Shown piece by piece: positions 1-11,525 of a DNA stretch of 64,000 nucleotides (its first letter is position 1; every line of letters starts with the position of its first letter). The position numbers were made by a program, and so were the translations under genes. Below the pieces are notes generated by a model. The model searched no databases and was not told where the DNA came from. It saw only the letters and a program-made list of their open reading frames with translations. The stretch spans positions 310,001 through 374,000 of the forward strand of contig WION01000019.1 in the NCBI GenBank assembly GCA_015039365.1, written 5' to 3'. The stretch comes from Amanita rubescens. Taxonomy: Eukaryota > Basidiomycota > Agaricomycetes > Agaricales > Amanitaceae.

Positions 1-541
1 TGTATTTCACATCTCCCAAAGGTCAGCGCGTTTTATCATTATCGTCGAATTTTCGCTAATAAAATATTTAGGCCTTGGATGCCATTCCGGAGCGTATCTG
101 CTTTATGCATGCCTCTCCACTCTGATCTGGCTGCTCTGCGTCGCATCAAGTGTCCTTTCCTATAGCTATAACTCATCTCAGAAACGCAGCGCAATCGTTC
201 GGGGACTATCTATCGCTTTTCGTCGCATGGCTAAAATCTTGGCTACGGTCAATGCAATCTGGCTGTTCTTGACTGCAATATATCAATATAGCAATCTCGG
301 CCATAATTGCTGGTGTAACTCGAGTAAACTCAGTCTTCACCAAAAGGCATATATTATGGTAATAACCCCAGATGATCTCGCGAGTAGCGAGGTAGCCATT
401 TGGATCGGCGGATTGGTGATGTCATTTACTGCGCCGGGCCTATTCCTCCTCGCCATCAATCTTTTGCGAAAACGCCCCGAACGGCTGTATGATCCATCGG
501 ATGGATGGGAAGAGTTACAGACTTTGAATACTCGTCACTAG
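1..541 (+). CDS. Membrane protein family copy A, 3' part
   Basis: Two terminal exons of a gene that enters from the left edge: 1-21 and 72-541, separated by a 50 bp intron (GTCAGC...TTTAG). The reading frame, splice phase and final exon match copies B (2103-3906) and C (10563-8782). The visible part has three hydrophobic segments and ends after a Lys/Arg-rich stretch following NLLRKRPERLY. The 3' flank still resembles that of copy C, so A and C are the closer pair, in inverted orientation. Function unknown; a polytopic membrane protein is inferred. Confidence 0.75.
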   Translation, partial: VFHISQRSARFIIIVEFSLIKYLGLGCHSGAYLLYACLSTLIWLLCVASSVLSYSYNSSQKRSAIVRGLSIAFRRMAKILATVNAIWLFLTAIYQYSNLGHNCWCNSSKLSLHQKAYIMVITPDDLASSEVAIWIGGLVMSFTAPGLFLLAINLLRKRPERLYDPSDGWEELQTLNTRH

Positions 542-2102
542 ACAATCTTTACGTGCGTCCGATTGTCGATATATTTGACTCTCATTCATTCTTGAGCTAC
601 AGTTCTCTCTTTAGGATCATGGACTAGACCCTAGCTTCATTGCTGTAGGCATCTATTATTCAGGCATTAGGTACATTCAGGAGAAGCTCTATATCAACAT
701 TTATCCCGTATTTATGAACTACTGTATCAATACTGTATATATTGTGGGTGTTATATATAATATTTGACCGGATCAAGTATGTCACATGTCACACATTATT
801 CAGACTGGCCGCATCCCACCTTATCGAGACTCAAACTCATCGTCTTGGGAACGTAACCAAAAAGGTCACCAGCATTGCGGCCAATGGTGCCTAAGTACGG
901 ATATATACATCGCGTCCTAAGCACCTCTAAAAAAATCTTTTAGTCACGTCTAGGATAAAAGCAAGAAATTAAAGCTTCTGATGATTGTGAGCCCAATCTC
1001 CAGCGGTAGCATGCTATCGCCTGTCATATTGGCTCCCCTGCGTCGCCGCGTCTCATTCTGACGCAAACGGTCCGCACTCGGTCCTTGTCGTTGTACTGCT
1101 ATAGAAGCCTTTTGGGATTGCACCGGTACCCGGTTGCGGTGCGTTCTAGAATCTCGGTGTTGCGCAATGCGGCGGAGCCCGCTGATCTGTCATCAGACGG
1201 ATCGATGGGAATGTAACCAGCTCAGCTCATACATACGTAACAAACGTACTTTATTCGGCTCCAGGCATGCTTTGGGTATGCAGCGGCTTCGATATGGCAT
1301 AAGTGTATACTATATTGGATAGCCGTTCGCATGAGCATCGCCATTAGTTAACCGCGCTTGGAAATCCGAGACAGAATTTGTGGGTCTCATATAACATGTC
1401 AATCCTTTCCACGCAGCCAAGTTCGCAGCCCTGGCAATCCTACAGCTTTCAAGAGCTACAATTATATATGCTCAGCGGCCCGGGTCAGCACCGCCCGTCA
1501 TGGAACACAAACCTTATTTCCGACCCAAACGGGCAAGAATGGTTCATGACGGGTACGAGTCCTTATCCGAGTTAGAATCAACGCTGAAAAAAAAAATGCT
1601 GCTCGGACTTGTTATGTTGTCAACATCCTCACATATAATCAAGTCTCTTTTTCCTCGGCGCGTACAGTTTAATAACAGCAAAATGACAGCACGGATCCTC
1701 GCTCTGATGCCAAAGCCCGCCGATAACCCCATTCCATATGGTTCACGGAATAGATTGATCTACGATGAGACACCATGTGGATCACATCATTTAGTTGCCG
1801 GTGAGTAGTAGTAGTACATCTCTTCATTGAGGCCCAACTTAGAGCACTGAGTATCAGTTACTTGATGGTCTCCATCACACCGTCATCTTCCAATTCATCT
1901 TTTGCTCCCACGAGTTACTCTTGGAAGCCTTTCAGGCGGGAGAAGATGACGTGACCTGTCATCTTTGGGTTGCGGTACCTATACATTGTCTTTGGGTAAT
2001 CGTTTGTGTCAAGATCCAAGGGAATCGGGTGAGATGCGGATTTAAAGGTATATAGGCGTGTGTCGTGTTGTCTTCGTTTGATGGTCCCAGTCATCGCTCG
2101 GA
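542..2102. other. Intergenic, no gene seen
   Basis: No open frame here shows coding character. 700-780 is AT-rich with TATATA tracts. The short ORFs around 1134-1808 overlap one another in different frames and have no recognisable domain. Confidence 0.5.
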
Positions 2103-3906
2103 ATGCTTGTCCAAAAGGTGCGTTAGTGTATCCAGCCACAGCTCACCCCCGATGCTTAACAGAAGCAGCTTCCCGTGGCACTAGCACTGCTGCTACTGTT
2201 TTGCACAGTCGCTCTTGGTTCAGGCCCTAACTTCCCTGCGTGCCTACAGCAAGTCCTCCAGAGCAACGGTTCGCTTGAAGGCACCGTTGATACCAACGGA
2301 TATCCAACAACAGATAGAAGCCAGATAACTGGGCTCACATACGATCGTTGTGTAGCAGATTGTGGGCGTGAACCAGTCAGTTTTGATTGGCAAACGTTCT
2401 CCCAGCAATTTACTTCGTGGCTCCTCCCATGGCTAGCCCTTATTTCTCAGCTGCCGTATGGTTCAAGGGATACGCTAAGCAACTGCCTAGCTGTGCTCTT
2501 AACGGTTGGATCTCCGACCCTTGCAGCATACTCCCTCGCACTCTCCGTTATCAGTAATCGATGGATGGTCAAACAGTTTGGAAGGAGCGACTATCCCAAT
2601 AGTCGCTTGGCAGCCCAGACGCTGAGTAATCTTCAGCAAGTGTCTCTGGACCTTCCCGACGTGGAATATGTGCTGCCGTCCCTAATCGTTATCCAGAAGA
2701 ACCAGCAGTGGTGGCAAAAACTCGCTCACGGACTTGATTACTCAGTACCAAAATGGACGTTGGCGTCGATCATGTCCGTTGTGTATGTCGCATTGGCCGA
2801 TCTCTTCACGTGGATCAATACCCTTTCTGGACCTCTTCCCAACGTCGTCGTCAATGCTACTGGAGAAAGCATTTCGTCGCTTTGGCTATGTTTCTTACCT
2901 ATCGTCATCGGGAACCTGCAACTATCGCCTAAAACCGACTCGAATCGCATTCGCAAAGCTTTTGACCACGCCAACCCTTGCTTTTTGGTCGCTACTGATG
3001 ACGGCCCGCCGGAACAAGCTCGTCCCGGCTCCGGGTTATTAATAAATATTCGGGCGGAATCCCGGGATACCATCGATGAGGATGAACTATCCTCAGCGCC
3101 TGTATACTTTTATGCCCGAGCCTTCACGTGGATGCGCGTGGTACGGAAAGTAGCTGATGGTTTCGACGCTGCTTCACAACATGCATCCGACCATCGTACA
3201 AATGGCGTTCCTCCAAACAAGCGGGAAGCTGTCATTAGATATTGCAAGAACGATGACCAAACAAATACGCATTCATATGAAATTTATAGCATTTTTGTGA
3301 GATCTGCATTTCTGGCAATATTTCTACAATGGGGTACGACGGGAGCTGCGATTATGGCTATGTTCTTCACACCCACCAAAGGTCAGCTCATCGATTATGA
3401 TCGTACACTGCCATTCTTACGGATTTCATTTAGGCCTTGGATGCCGTTCCGCATCTTACTTGCTCTACGGCATCAACTCCACTTTGATTTGGCTTTTATG
3501 TGTCCTATCAAGTGTTCTTGCTCATTGGTACAAGGCAATTAAGAAGGGCACTGCCACCAGCACAATTATTTGGGGAGCTTCCCTCGCTCTTCGTCATACG
3601 GCTAAAACTGTGGCTGCGTGCAATGCCGTGTGGCTGTTTCTGACCGCAATATTTCAATTCACCCATCTTGACGATACTTGCTGGTGTAACTCAAGCAAGC
3701 TTAGTCTTCACGGTAGAGCATACACTGTGATAACGTACACAGATTCACTTTTAAAAAGCATCAAGTTGGCTTGGGCTGGTGGGCTGGCAATGGCATTTTT
3801 GACGGCACTCCTGTTCCTTATCGCGCTCAATGTTTTGCGGAAACGTCCGGCGAAGGAGCCGGAGAGTATACCGTTGCAGTGGATGGGACCGGAGAACAAT
3901 CACTAG
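2103..3906 (+). CDS. Secreted/polytopic membrane protein, family copy B
   Basis: Three exons: 2103-2117 (encodes MLVQK), about 2169-3381, and 3434-3906, giving about 566 residues. The tiny first exon is supported by the same arrangement in copy C (MLPSK). The exon-2 acceptor could instead be 2163. After a signal peptide (LALLLLFCTVALG) comes a short Cys-containing ectodomain (CLQQVLQ, DRCVADCG), then hydrophobic segments near FTSWLLPWLALISQL, LAAYSLALSVI, LASIMSVVYVALADLF, LWLCFLPIVIGNLQL and FLAIFLQWGTTGAAI, then three more in the last exon. No family name recognised. The intact frame argues for a functional gene. Confidence 0.8.
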
Positions 3907-5583
3907 GAACCTACGCCTAGTACTCACGTTTTGCAAGCTACAGGATCGTTCTCGTTTAAGTCCGGTTTCTGGCATATTTTTGGTGCCACCCGGGAGAGAA
4001 TAGTGGCGCTGGCGGTACTTTAGGTCTCTATGATTTGCAAATGTAGATTGCAGAAGAAGGCTCGGGCTGTATTTGTAGAAGTACCTTAAATTTTCGCGTA
4101 CGATTCAAGAAATGTTAATTCGTGATCCTAAATCGGCACGTGTGCGCACTTTACTATGCAATTGACGTGATGATCAAAACTGGAACAGTATTCGGAGTCC
4201 TAACTTTCACTCATTGTCGTCTTAGCTAGTTTTGGACATCCAGGAAAAACCCTTTTAAAATACGTATCGTATCCGTCGGACTAGTGACTGCGTGGCCAAT
4301 GGTTCGTGGGTCGTTATAAATCTCATAGTCATTACCACCCTACAACGATTTTAACAACGATTAAAGAATTCAACGGCAACTAACCTCGTATGTTTTGTCT
4401 CCGAAGAAGTGAATCTCTTCAAATCCACGTGTCTATCTTGTCCCACCCGTTGGAAAATACGTCAAACGAAATTTGACCGCCAATCGCAAACGTCAAGCCA
4501 TAATCTGAGAATTTCTCTGGGACTGACGTTGATCATCCCGTTTCGAAATTCTATAAATGTTCCTCTCATCTTTTAGCATATCATATGGGACGTATGCTTC
4601 ATGAAAATACCTCTTAATTGGTATATCCAAATCCGTGGTATAGTGTAGTATAAACTTAACGAGCACTTTATACCTGTCCTCGCCGATGAATTTGATAAAG
4701 GACTGAGATTCCAATTTTTGACCAAGCTTATACGCCGTCAACCCGTTTTCCGCAAATGCATAGTCGAAATCCCGGATGGATAGCGGAAGATGATACGATT
4801 ACCAAACCTGCAGTTAATCAACGAGAATTGAATGATGCACCACACCATCGTTACCCCCTACTCACAGCTGTTCCGATATTTTGACCATATCTGACCCTCC
4901 GATCACAAACTTTTTGCGTAAAGCGCGCAAAGTATGGATCATCTCCGGAGATGCCTCCTGGGTAGGGTGTAAGTATAATTTGACCTGAATGATAACGGGA
5001 TTTATTTGCCTGGCGCGCTGGCGTAAGAGTGCCGTCAACATAGAAGAAAAGGTTGTATGGTACGCTATATATGGCAGCATGCAAACAGAGGCAAACTCAG
5101 TTTGACGCCGCCACGGTGCCATTGGAAGCCTATTGTTGAATGCCATAGGCTGGCTCTTTCTGATGATACCAACGAAGAGGTATTTTTCTCCTTTTTAGAA
5201 ATTACTCCTTTAATGCGCTTGTGGTAGTCCCTAAGCACAGCATTACTTGCTCTCGTTACTTCGGAAAGATGAACCCGGGCCTCGCTTGCCATTGAACGAG
5301 GTATCTCGTTTGATCCATGAATCTTCTTTGCTTGTCCATTAACGTACTAGGGTAATTGTACGTCTTGCTCAAGTATGACTTAGAGCCCATTGGATGCCTT
5401 GCGATCTGTACTCCTTCCATCCAAAGACTCTGTTCCCATATCATCATGTTGCTTAGCGAACATGGTTCAGCTAAAGAAGTTATAATATCTGCTTTGGAGC
5501 GGTTGGAAAATGCTGAAATTCAGTGCGATGATGCCTATCTACCTCCTTTCGACCAGTTGATAACCCCCACTCTCTGAGTCACT
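3907..5583. other. Region with unassigned minus-strand ORF fragments
   Basis: Minus-strand frames at 4493-4741, 4851-5146, 5065-5292 and 5256-5447 could be pieces of an eroded gene (the 5292 frame begins MASEARVHLSEV). I could not join them with consistent splice phases and recognise no domain. 3907-4480 holds nothing I can support. Confidence 0.3.
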
Positions 5584-5842
5584 CTACCCTAGGCCCGGGT
5601 TTCCACACTGCCTGCATGACAGACGAGTATCCTGATTCTTATATCCACATGAACCGCACTTCCAGGGAGTAGGACGAGTGGTAGGCCTGGCTGAAAGTAC
5701 TGTGCAATTGAATGTGGGGCCTGGTACCCCCGATCGACAACTCACAGGAATGTGCCAGTGGACGCTCCTCAGTGGCGCATACGGCCACGCTGTTGCTCGC
5801 ATTGGGCATAAGTGCGTCTGCAATATCGTGATGGAAGTTCAT
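5584..5842 (-). CDS. Small RanBP2-type zinc finger protein
   Basis: Two exons on the minus strand, 5842-5728 and 5690-5584, with a 37 bp intron (GTACCA...TTTCAG) whose phase is exactly consistent; 73 residues as modelled. The C-terminus carries W-x-C-x2-C-x3-N-x6-C-x2-C (PWKCGSCGYKNQDTRLSCRQ then CG), the RanBP2/RBZ zinc finger, a module known to bind ubiquitin or single-stranded RNA. The finger ends seven residues before the stop. The start at 5842 is the first ATG in the open frame; earlier exons cannot be excluded, so this may be the tail of a longer gene. Confidence 0.55.
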
Positions 5843-6149
5843 CGAGTTATGGCTGATTGGACAGGTAGATGTGCGAACGACTCAGCAAGGACGCAAAGGT
5901 TTGATGTAGGATGCATTATTGACAGTGGCTTTTATACATGACATTGCGGACGTTTCCATCCATCATTCTCACCATTGCCTGTCAGGGAACATCAGAGACC
6001 GCGACCTATCGCCACCCATCTCTTATCGCAAAAGATACATCATTAACCCTATTACAAGACCCCGGGGCTGTGCTTATAGATATCCGCAGCTGAGGTGCCA
6101 CTATTGATGGCCTCCAAGCCCTCAGTCGTGCGGGCCAGGCCGTCTTTTT

Positions 6150-6566
6150 GCTGAGCCAGACCGAGCCTTACAGCGGGCTCGTGAGGGCTCAGTCGACGAA
6201 GAGTCAAACTTTGGGCGCAGGTTCGATGAAAGCGCCACACATTTCTTGCTCAGGTTAATCCCTTCTCTCATACCAATTGGGACGATCCGCACTTTCAAAG
6301 TCCCAGATACCCAATATTACAAGCTCACTCGTCTAGCAGTCCTGAAAGAATACCGCCAGTTTAGTTTCGGACGTAAGCTTGTTCAGGCTATGCACGACTG
6401 GGTCCGAAATGCCGCGATACAGGTGGATCAGACCGGTTCCGTCCAAATAGTCGCTCACTCCCAGATCCCAGTCAAGGGCTTCTATGCAAAGTAAATGTCA
6501 CTCTGAGCTACCTATGATCCTCACTGATGGTATCAATCTTTTCAGGTTTGGCTATCGACCAGAAGT
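6150..6566 (+). pseudogene. GNAT acetyltransferase remnant
   Basis: The frame covering about 6190-6494 encodes the core of a GCN5-related N-acetyltransferase: RFDESATHFLLRLIPS, then YKLTRLAVLKEYR and FGRKLVQAMHDWV (the acetyl-CoA binding motif A region), then VAHSQIPVKGFYAK. A normal intron (6495-6545) joins it to FGYRPE at 6546-6566. The N-terminal part of the fold and the region after FGYRPE are not found, so I read it as a truncated copy. The acetyl acceptor is unknown. Confidence 0.55.
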
Positions 6567-7124
6567 AAGTTTGAGCCATCCTGATTGATGTATATGCTTC
6601 GGGTAAGCATTCAAACCTCTATATATCGTTGTTTATGAAATGGAATTCAGTTATGCTCCGCCTCAAGCTGCGGCGGAAGACAGCATCTGAAACGTTGCGG
6701 CCGTTCGTCACGGATATTACTAAAGTGGCCTGCACTAATGGCGAAGCTTGTTCCATCGACCAAGGTCGTTCTCTCATCCAACGCATATGCAGGTTGGTTC
6801 AGGTAGTAAACTCATGGGGCAAAGCCGTAACTGGTAGCAGTGAAGAACATTCATCGTGCAACGTGAGCGATTTTTCTTGGTCGGGTGTTACAAATGAGTT
6901 ACTCGGAAACAGGCGCTTTTGATGGATCTACTAACAGACGTACTTGTGGTCTATGCGCCGTCTATCCACTCGTGTGTGGCGCAACGCACTTTCGCTATAT
7001 ATTATTCACGACTTGTTTTGAATCCGAATCTCGATGCAAATTGGGAACCGGGCGAGCAAGTAATGCAATATGCAATTGTGAGTATGTGTCTATTTGCGGA
7101 CGATCCTATTAATAAGAAGCGCTG
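6567..7124 (+). other. Unassigned ORF-bearing stretch before permease copy 1
   Basis: A plus-strand frame at 6919-7128 (contains LNPNLDANWEPGEQ) looks weakly coding but I recognise no family. It may be upstream material brought next to the truncated permease by the duplication. Confidence 0.25.
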
Positions 7125-8453
7125 GTGAGCCTGCAAAGCGCCAGTGTATTGGAACACACATTAAAGGCATTGGTCTCCAAGCCGTCCATTGGGGACCTCG
7201 TTCTGGACGCCAAGCCATTACCTAAATTAGGCTCTCTACTCGAAATTTTGTTGCCCGCTATTCTATCAGCATTTCAGTCAGGCGTTGCGCTGGATGAATG
7301 CATGGCTCTATTGTTAAATGTGCTCCATGAACTACACTCTTATGGTAGCATTTATCTCCTGTCCTGGCACGATGGAGTATTGACGTTGGCCCGGATACCT
7401 AGGTATGAACTAATCACGTGGATACCAGTTCTCGTCTCATTTCTGGTCGCTCTCGGAGTCGGCGGAAAGCACTTTTCTAACCCTGAGCCATCGACCCCCG
7501 TTACTGTGGCGACAATTCTAAGCTTCGGGTCGACGATTGCAGGGTTCTCTCTCACCTATTCTTCAATAAGTTCAGACTTCACGACTTACTATCATCCAGA
7601 GGCTTCCAGGTAAGCATTTATTTAATAGGCCAAGACTTTGACATAATGTAAATAGCTGGGCAATTTTCCTTTATACATACTTCGGCCTCCTTATATCTAT
7701 GGTGCGCGTTGTCCTCGGCGAGAATGTGCCTAGGTGACACCATTAAAGATCACGCTACAATCATTAGGTGCTGCTGCTGCAATTGCGTCTACATACGTAC
7801 CCTCGTGGGGTGATGGCTATCAAGGAGGGAATATCGGTGGCCTCTTAGCTGCCATGTTGAGCCCTACTGGGCGATTTGGAAAATTCTTGACTGTTCTTCT
7901 CAGTCTCTCGGTCTCCGGAAACATAGCCGCTAACTTTTACTCATTTTGCCCGAACGTGCAAGTATTCATTCCTTTCTTGGTCGTCGTACCAAGATACATT
8001 TTTTCCATCGTCGCAGCAGCCATGTCAGTACTATCTGTCGCAAGTTTGTCCCACGACGCTCACGTCTGAATTACTAGTGTCATTCCATTGTCCATCGTGG
8101 GTGCTCACCGATTCTCCAACACTCTCGAGAACTTTCTGGGCCTCGTCGGATACTGGGCTGGCGCGTACATTGGCATCATCTTAATGGAACATCTCGTTTT
8201 CAGACGGAATGATTTTGAACAGTACAATGTTCATAATTGGGACAAGGCGCGATTGTTGCCGTCGGGTGTCGCGTCTGTTGCGGCTGGGATCGCATCGTTC
8301 GGCTTGGTCGTACCATGCATGGCACAAGCGTTGTACACAGGCCCCATAGCTAAGATTACTGGAGATATAGGATTCGAGGTGGCGTTCTTACTTGGTTCTA
8401 TCTTGTACATACCATTTAGAGCCCTAGAAATCAGGATACGTAGGTCGTTATAA
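7125..8453 (+). pseudogene. Purine-cytosine permease copy 1, 5'-truncated
   Basis: Four terminal exons of an NCS1-family purine/cytosine permease: 7403-7609, 7656-7717, 7768-8023, 8078-8453, all in phase. The protein part runs from WIPVLVSFLVALGVGGKHFS through GNIAANFYSFCPNVQVF and PRYIFSIVAAAIVIPLSIVG to a stop after RIRRSL. The intron at 7718-7767 appears to use a GC donor. Homology with copy 2 begins inside copy 2's exon 7 (CTCTTATGG). Upstream, 7125-7340 is an unrelated Leu-rich frame (LLEILLPAILSAFQSG) that reads into the permease intron. The first half of the transporter is missing, so transport function is unlikely. Confidence 0.75.
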
Positions 8454-8781
8454 TAAATACATATGAGGATCTTGAAAGATTGACGACAGATCAGCGCGCG
8501 TTCACCACAGATGCGAAGAGTTGCCGTCCGCCTCCTCATGCAGACATTTGGTCCAATATGAAATGAAATATGTATTGATACAGTAGTGCGTATAAATATG
8601 ATATAAATATTGATATAGAGCTTTCTGGATGTACCTAAGACATGAATAATATATGCCTACGGCGATGATTGCTAGAGTCTAGTCCATGTTTACGGGAAAT
8701 GGCAACTGGACATTGACAACCTGAAAAGAAAACTGTAACTCAAGAATGAATGAGAACCAACAAGAAGCACGTACAGATTGC
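8454..8781. other. Convergent intergenic region
   Basis: Lies between the 3' ends of permease copy 1 (+) and membrane copy C (-). 8560-8660 is AT-rich with TATA-like repeats. The 8700-8781 part matches the 3' flank of copy A in inverse orientation. Confidence 0.45.
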
Positions 8782-10563
8782 CTAGTGACGAGTATTAAAC
8801 ATCTGCAACTCTTCCCATTGACCCGGCGTCTCATACAGCCGTTCGGGACGTTTGCGCAAAAGATTGATGGCGAGGAGGAATAGGCCCGCCGTAAGAAATG
8901 ACATCATTAATCCAACGATCCAAATGGTTATCCCCGCGGAATCATTTGGGGTTATTACCATAACATATGCTTTATGGCGAAGACTGAGTTTACTCGAGTT
9001 GCACCAGCAATTATTGCTGAGATTGCTATATTGATATATTGCAGTCACGAACAACCCGATTGCATTGATCGTAGCCAGGATTTTAGCCATGCGACGAAAA
9101 GCGATGGATAACCCCCAAACGATTGTGCTAGTAGTAGTGCGTTTCTGAGACGTCTTGTAGCTATAGGAAAGGACATTTGACACGACGCAGAGCAGACAGA
9201 CCAGAGTAGAGACAGATGTATAAAGCAGATACACTCCGGAACGACATCCAAGACCTAAATGGTGTATCAGCGAAATTCGACGATAATGATAAGATGGGCT
9301 AACCTTTGGGAGATGCGAGATACATGGGCGCAATTGCAGCTCCGGTGGTACCCCATTGCAAAAGTATTGCGAGGAATGCTGATGTTAAGAAGATGTTGAA
9401 GAATCCGTGCGTGTTCCCATCAGTTTGATCATTGCTCTTGCAATATTCGACCACTTGCTGCCGTGTTCTGGGAGGAATACCGTCCATGTGACAATCGGAT
9501 GCGTGTCGTGAGGCGGCATCAAAGCCGTCGGCTACTTTCCGCACCATACGAAGCCAATTAAAAGCCCGTGCATAGAAGAAGATAGGCGCGGAGCTTATCT
9601 CGTCTTCGTCAATGGGATCACGGCATGCGGTTCGAACTTTAATTAATAGAGAGCCACGGCCGGGTTCAGGTTTGCCTTCGTCTGTGGTTATATGGAAGGA
9701 AGAATTGGCGTAGTCGAATGCTCTGCGAATTCGATCACATTCGCTCTTTGGGGATAATTGGAGGTAACCTATGAGGATAGGCAAGAAACATAACCAAAGC
9801 GACGAAAGGGATCCTCCGCCCTCGACAGGAGGGCCCGAAAACATGTTTGCCCAATTGAAGATGTCGGCCAATACAACAAATAGAACAGACATTATCGAGG
9901 CCAAAGTCCATGTCGGTACCATATAGCCAAGTCCATGAGCCAGTCTTCGCCACCAAATATCGTTATCAGGCAGAACAATCAGGGATGGTACCACATGCTC
10001 CTCTTCGGGAAAGATAAGAGACGCCTGCTGAAGTTCACCCAGAATTTGGGCAGCCAGGTTACTGTTAGGGTAGGTAATTAGTTCGAACCGCCGGACCATC
10101 CATCGGTTACTGATAACGGCGAGTGCGAGGGAGTACGCCGCGAGGGTGGGAGATCCAACTGTCAAGAGTATAGCTAAACAGTTGCCTAGTGCGTCTCCTG
10201 AGCCGTATGGTAGCTGCGAAATAAGGGCTAGCCAGGGAAGGAGCCAAGAAGTGAACTGCGCAGAAAAACCCGGCCAATCAAAGCCGACTGGTCCATACCC
10301 ACAAGCTGCTACACAACGACCGTACGTGATCCCAACTATCTGGCTTATGTTTGTCGTTGGATTTCCGTTTTGGTCAACGGTGCCATCGAGCGAGCTATTG
10401 AGTGCATTCTGAAGGCACGCTTGGTCGGGACCAGAACCGAGAGCGACGTTGCAGAACGACAGGAGTGAAAACAGAAACGCCAGCACAACAAAGGGCTGTC
10501 ACTTTGGGTTAAGCGTCGTGTGGTCTATGGCTGGGTATAGTGACGAACCTTAGAGGGAAGCAT
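8782..10563 (-). CDS. Secreted/polytopic membrane protein, family copy C
   Basis: Three exons on the minus strand: 10563-10549 (MLPSK), 10495-9304 and 9254-8782, 559 residues. The 53 bp first intron has a clear GCTTAAC branch site and GACAG acceptor, which fixes the ATG. A signal peptide (VVLAFLFSLLSFC) precedes a Cys-bearing N-terminus (DQACLQNAL, RCVAACGYG) and about eight hydrophobic segments. The last exon is 473 nt, identical in length to copy B. No known family recognised. The complete frame suggests it is active. Confidence 0.85.
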
Positions 10564-11525
10564 TTGGAGTGACGATTCGGACCATAAAAGACGCGCTTAT
10601 GTTTTATAATCCGCAACCCACCCGATTCCTTTCCATCATGACATATGTGCGGCCTTAAAATGCCATTTCACCCAGTGTATCCCACGCCTGAAAGAATAAG
10701 TAGTGAGCGGAGAGTGACGTTGGACGAGAACGGTCGAAGGCTGTGCGAGGTTGACAAATCCTGGTACATGGATTCGATGTATCAGTGCCAACTAAATACC
10801 AGTGCACGAGTCTCCCAGTCCGGAACTTACCTGTACTGGAATCGGAGGGATGGCCGCAGCTGAAAGCCGCCGCCGACTTGGCCAGGAGGGCACTGTACGG
10901 TATGAGGGATGACATCGGAGGCGGTGAAGGGAACTCGGAGTTGCCAATTCTGATACGATCAGTCGCAATCGTATACAAAACTTTGGTAAATATCATGCTC
11001 GTGCACCAACACTCTTCTTCACATTGAGTATAAGAGTACATCTTCCGTCGGAACAGGGAGTCGATACAGGTCTGCCCTATTAACTCGGAGGTATAACATT
11101 CCGGTGCATTGGCCCCGTTTCGGCCTGGAGCCTGGAGGTTGAGAATCGCCTTTCTTGGCACGTGGGGGGTGGGATGGTTTGGTTTTTTTTTGGGGGGGTT
11201 TTTTGGAGGTACCAGATTTTGCAATTGCAAGGCGGGATGAACGCCGCAGGGCACAACTGACGCCGATATCACGCTTTGTCAGCGTGTCGCACGTGTCGCA
11301 TACCTCGGCAACCCGGCGTGATCCCAAAATCTGGCAACATATCTCGCCTCTTCGGGGGGGCAAATCTTAAGCGACGTTTTCGGATGTATCGGTACTAATC
11401 CGTTTCGCGTCGCGAGGTTATTTATATCATTTCGAAAGATTTTTGAGCCGTGGCAAGCGAATTATGACTCAGCAATCTACTTATTACTCGATTCTAGAGA
11501 TACAATCGACATCTTTCTGCATGCA
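10564..11525. other. Intergenic region upstream of permease copy 2
   Basis: Holds the divergent upstream sequences of copy C and permease copy 2. A G/T homopolymer patch lies at about 11164-11207. The long minus-strand frame here is low-complexity and not convincing. Confidence 0.45.

Noticed and set aside
10655..11272. 205-residue minus-strand frame
   Set aside because: Pro/Lys low-complexity start over a G/T homopolymer tract, no domain, and lies in the promoter region of the permease.
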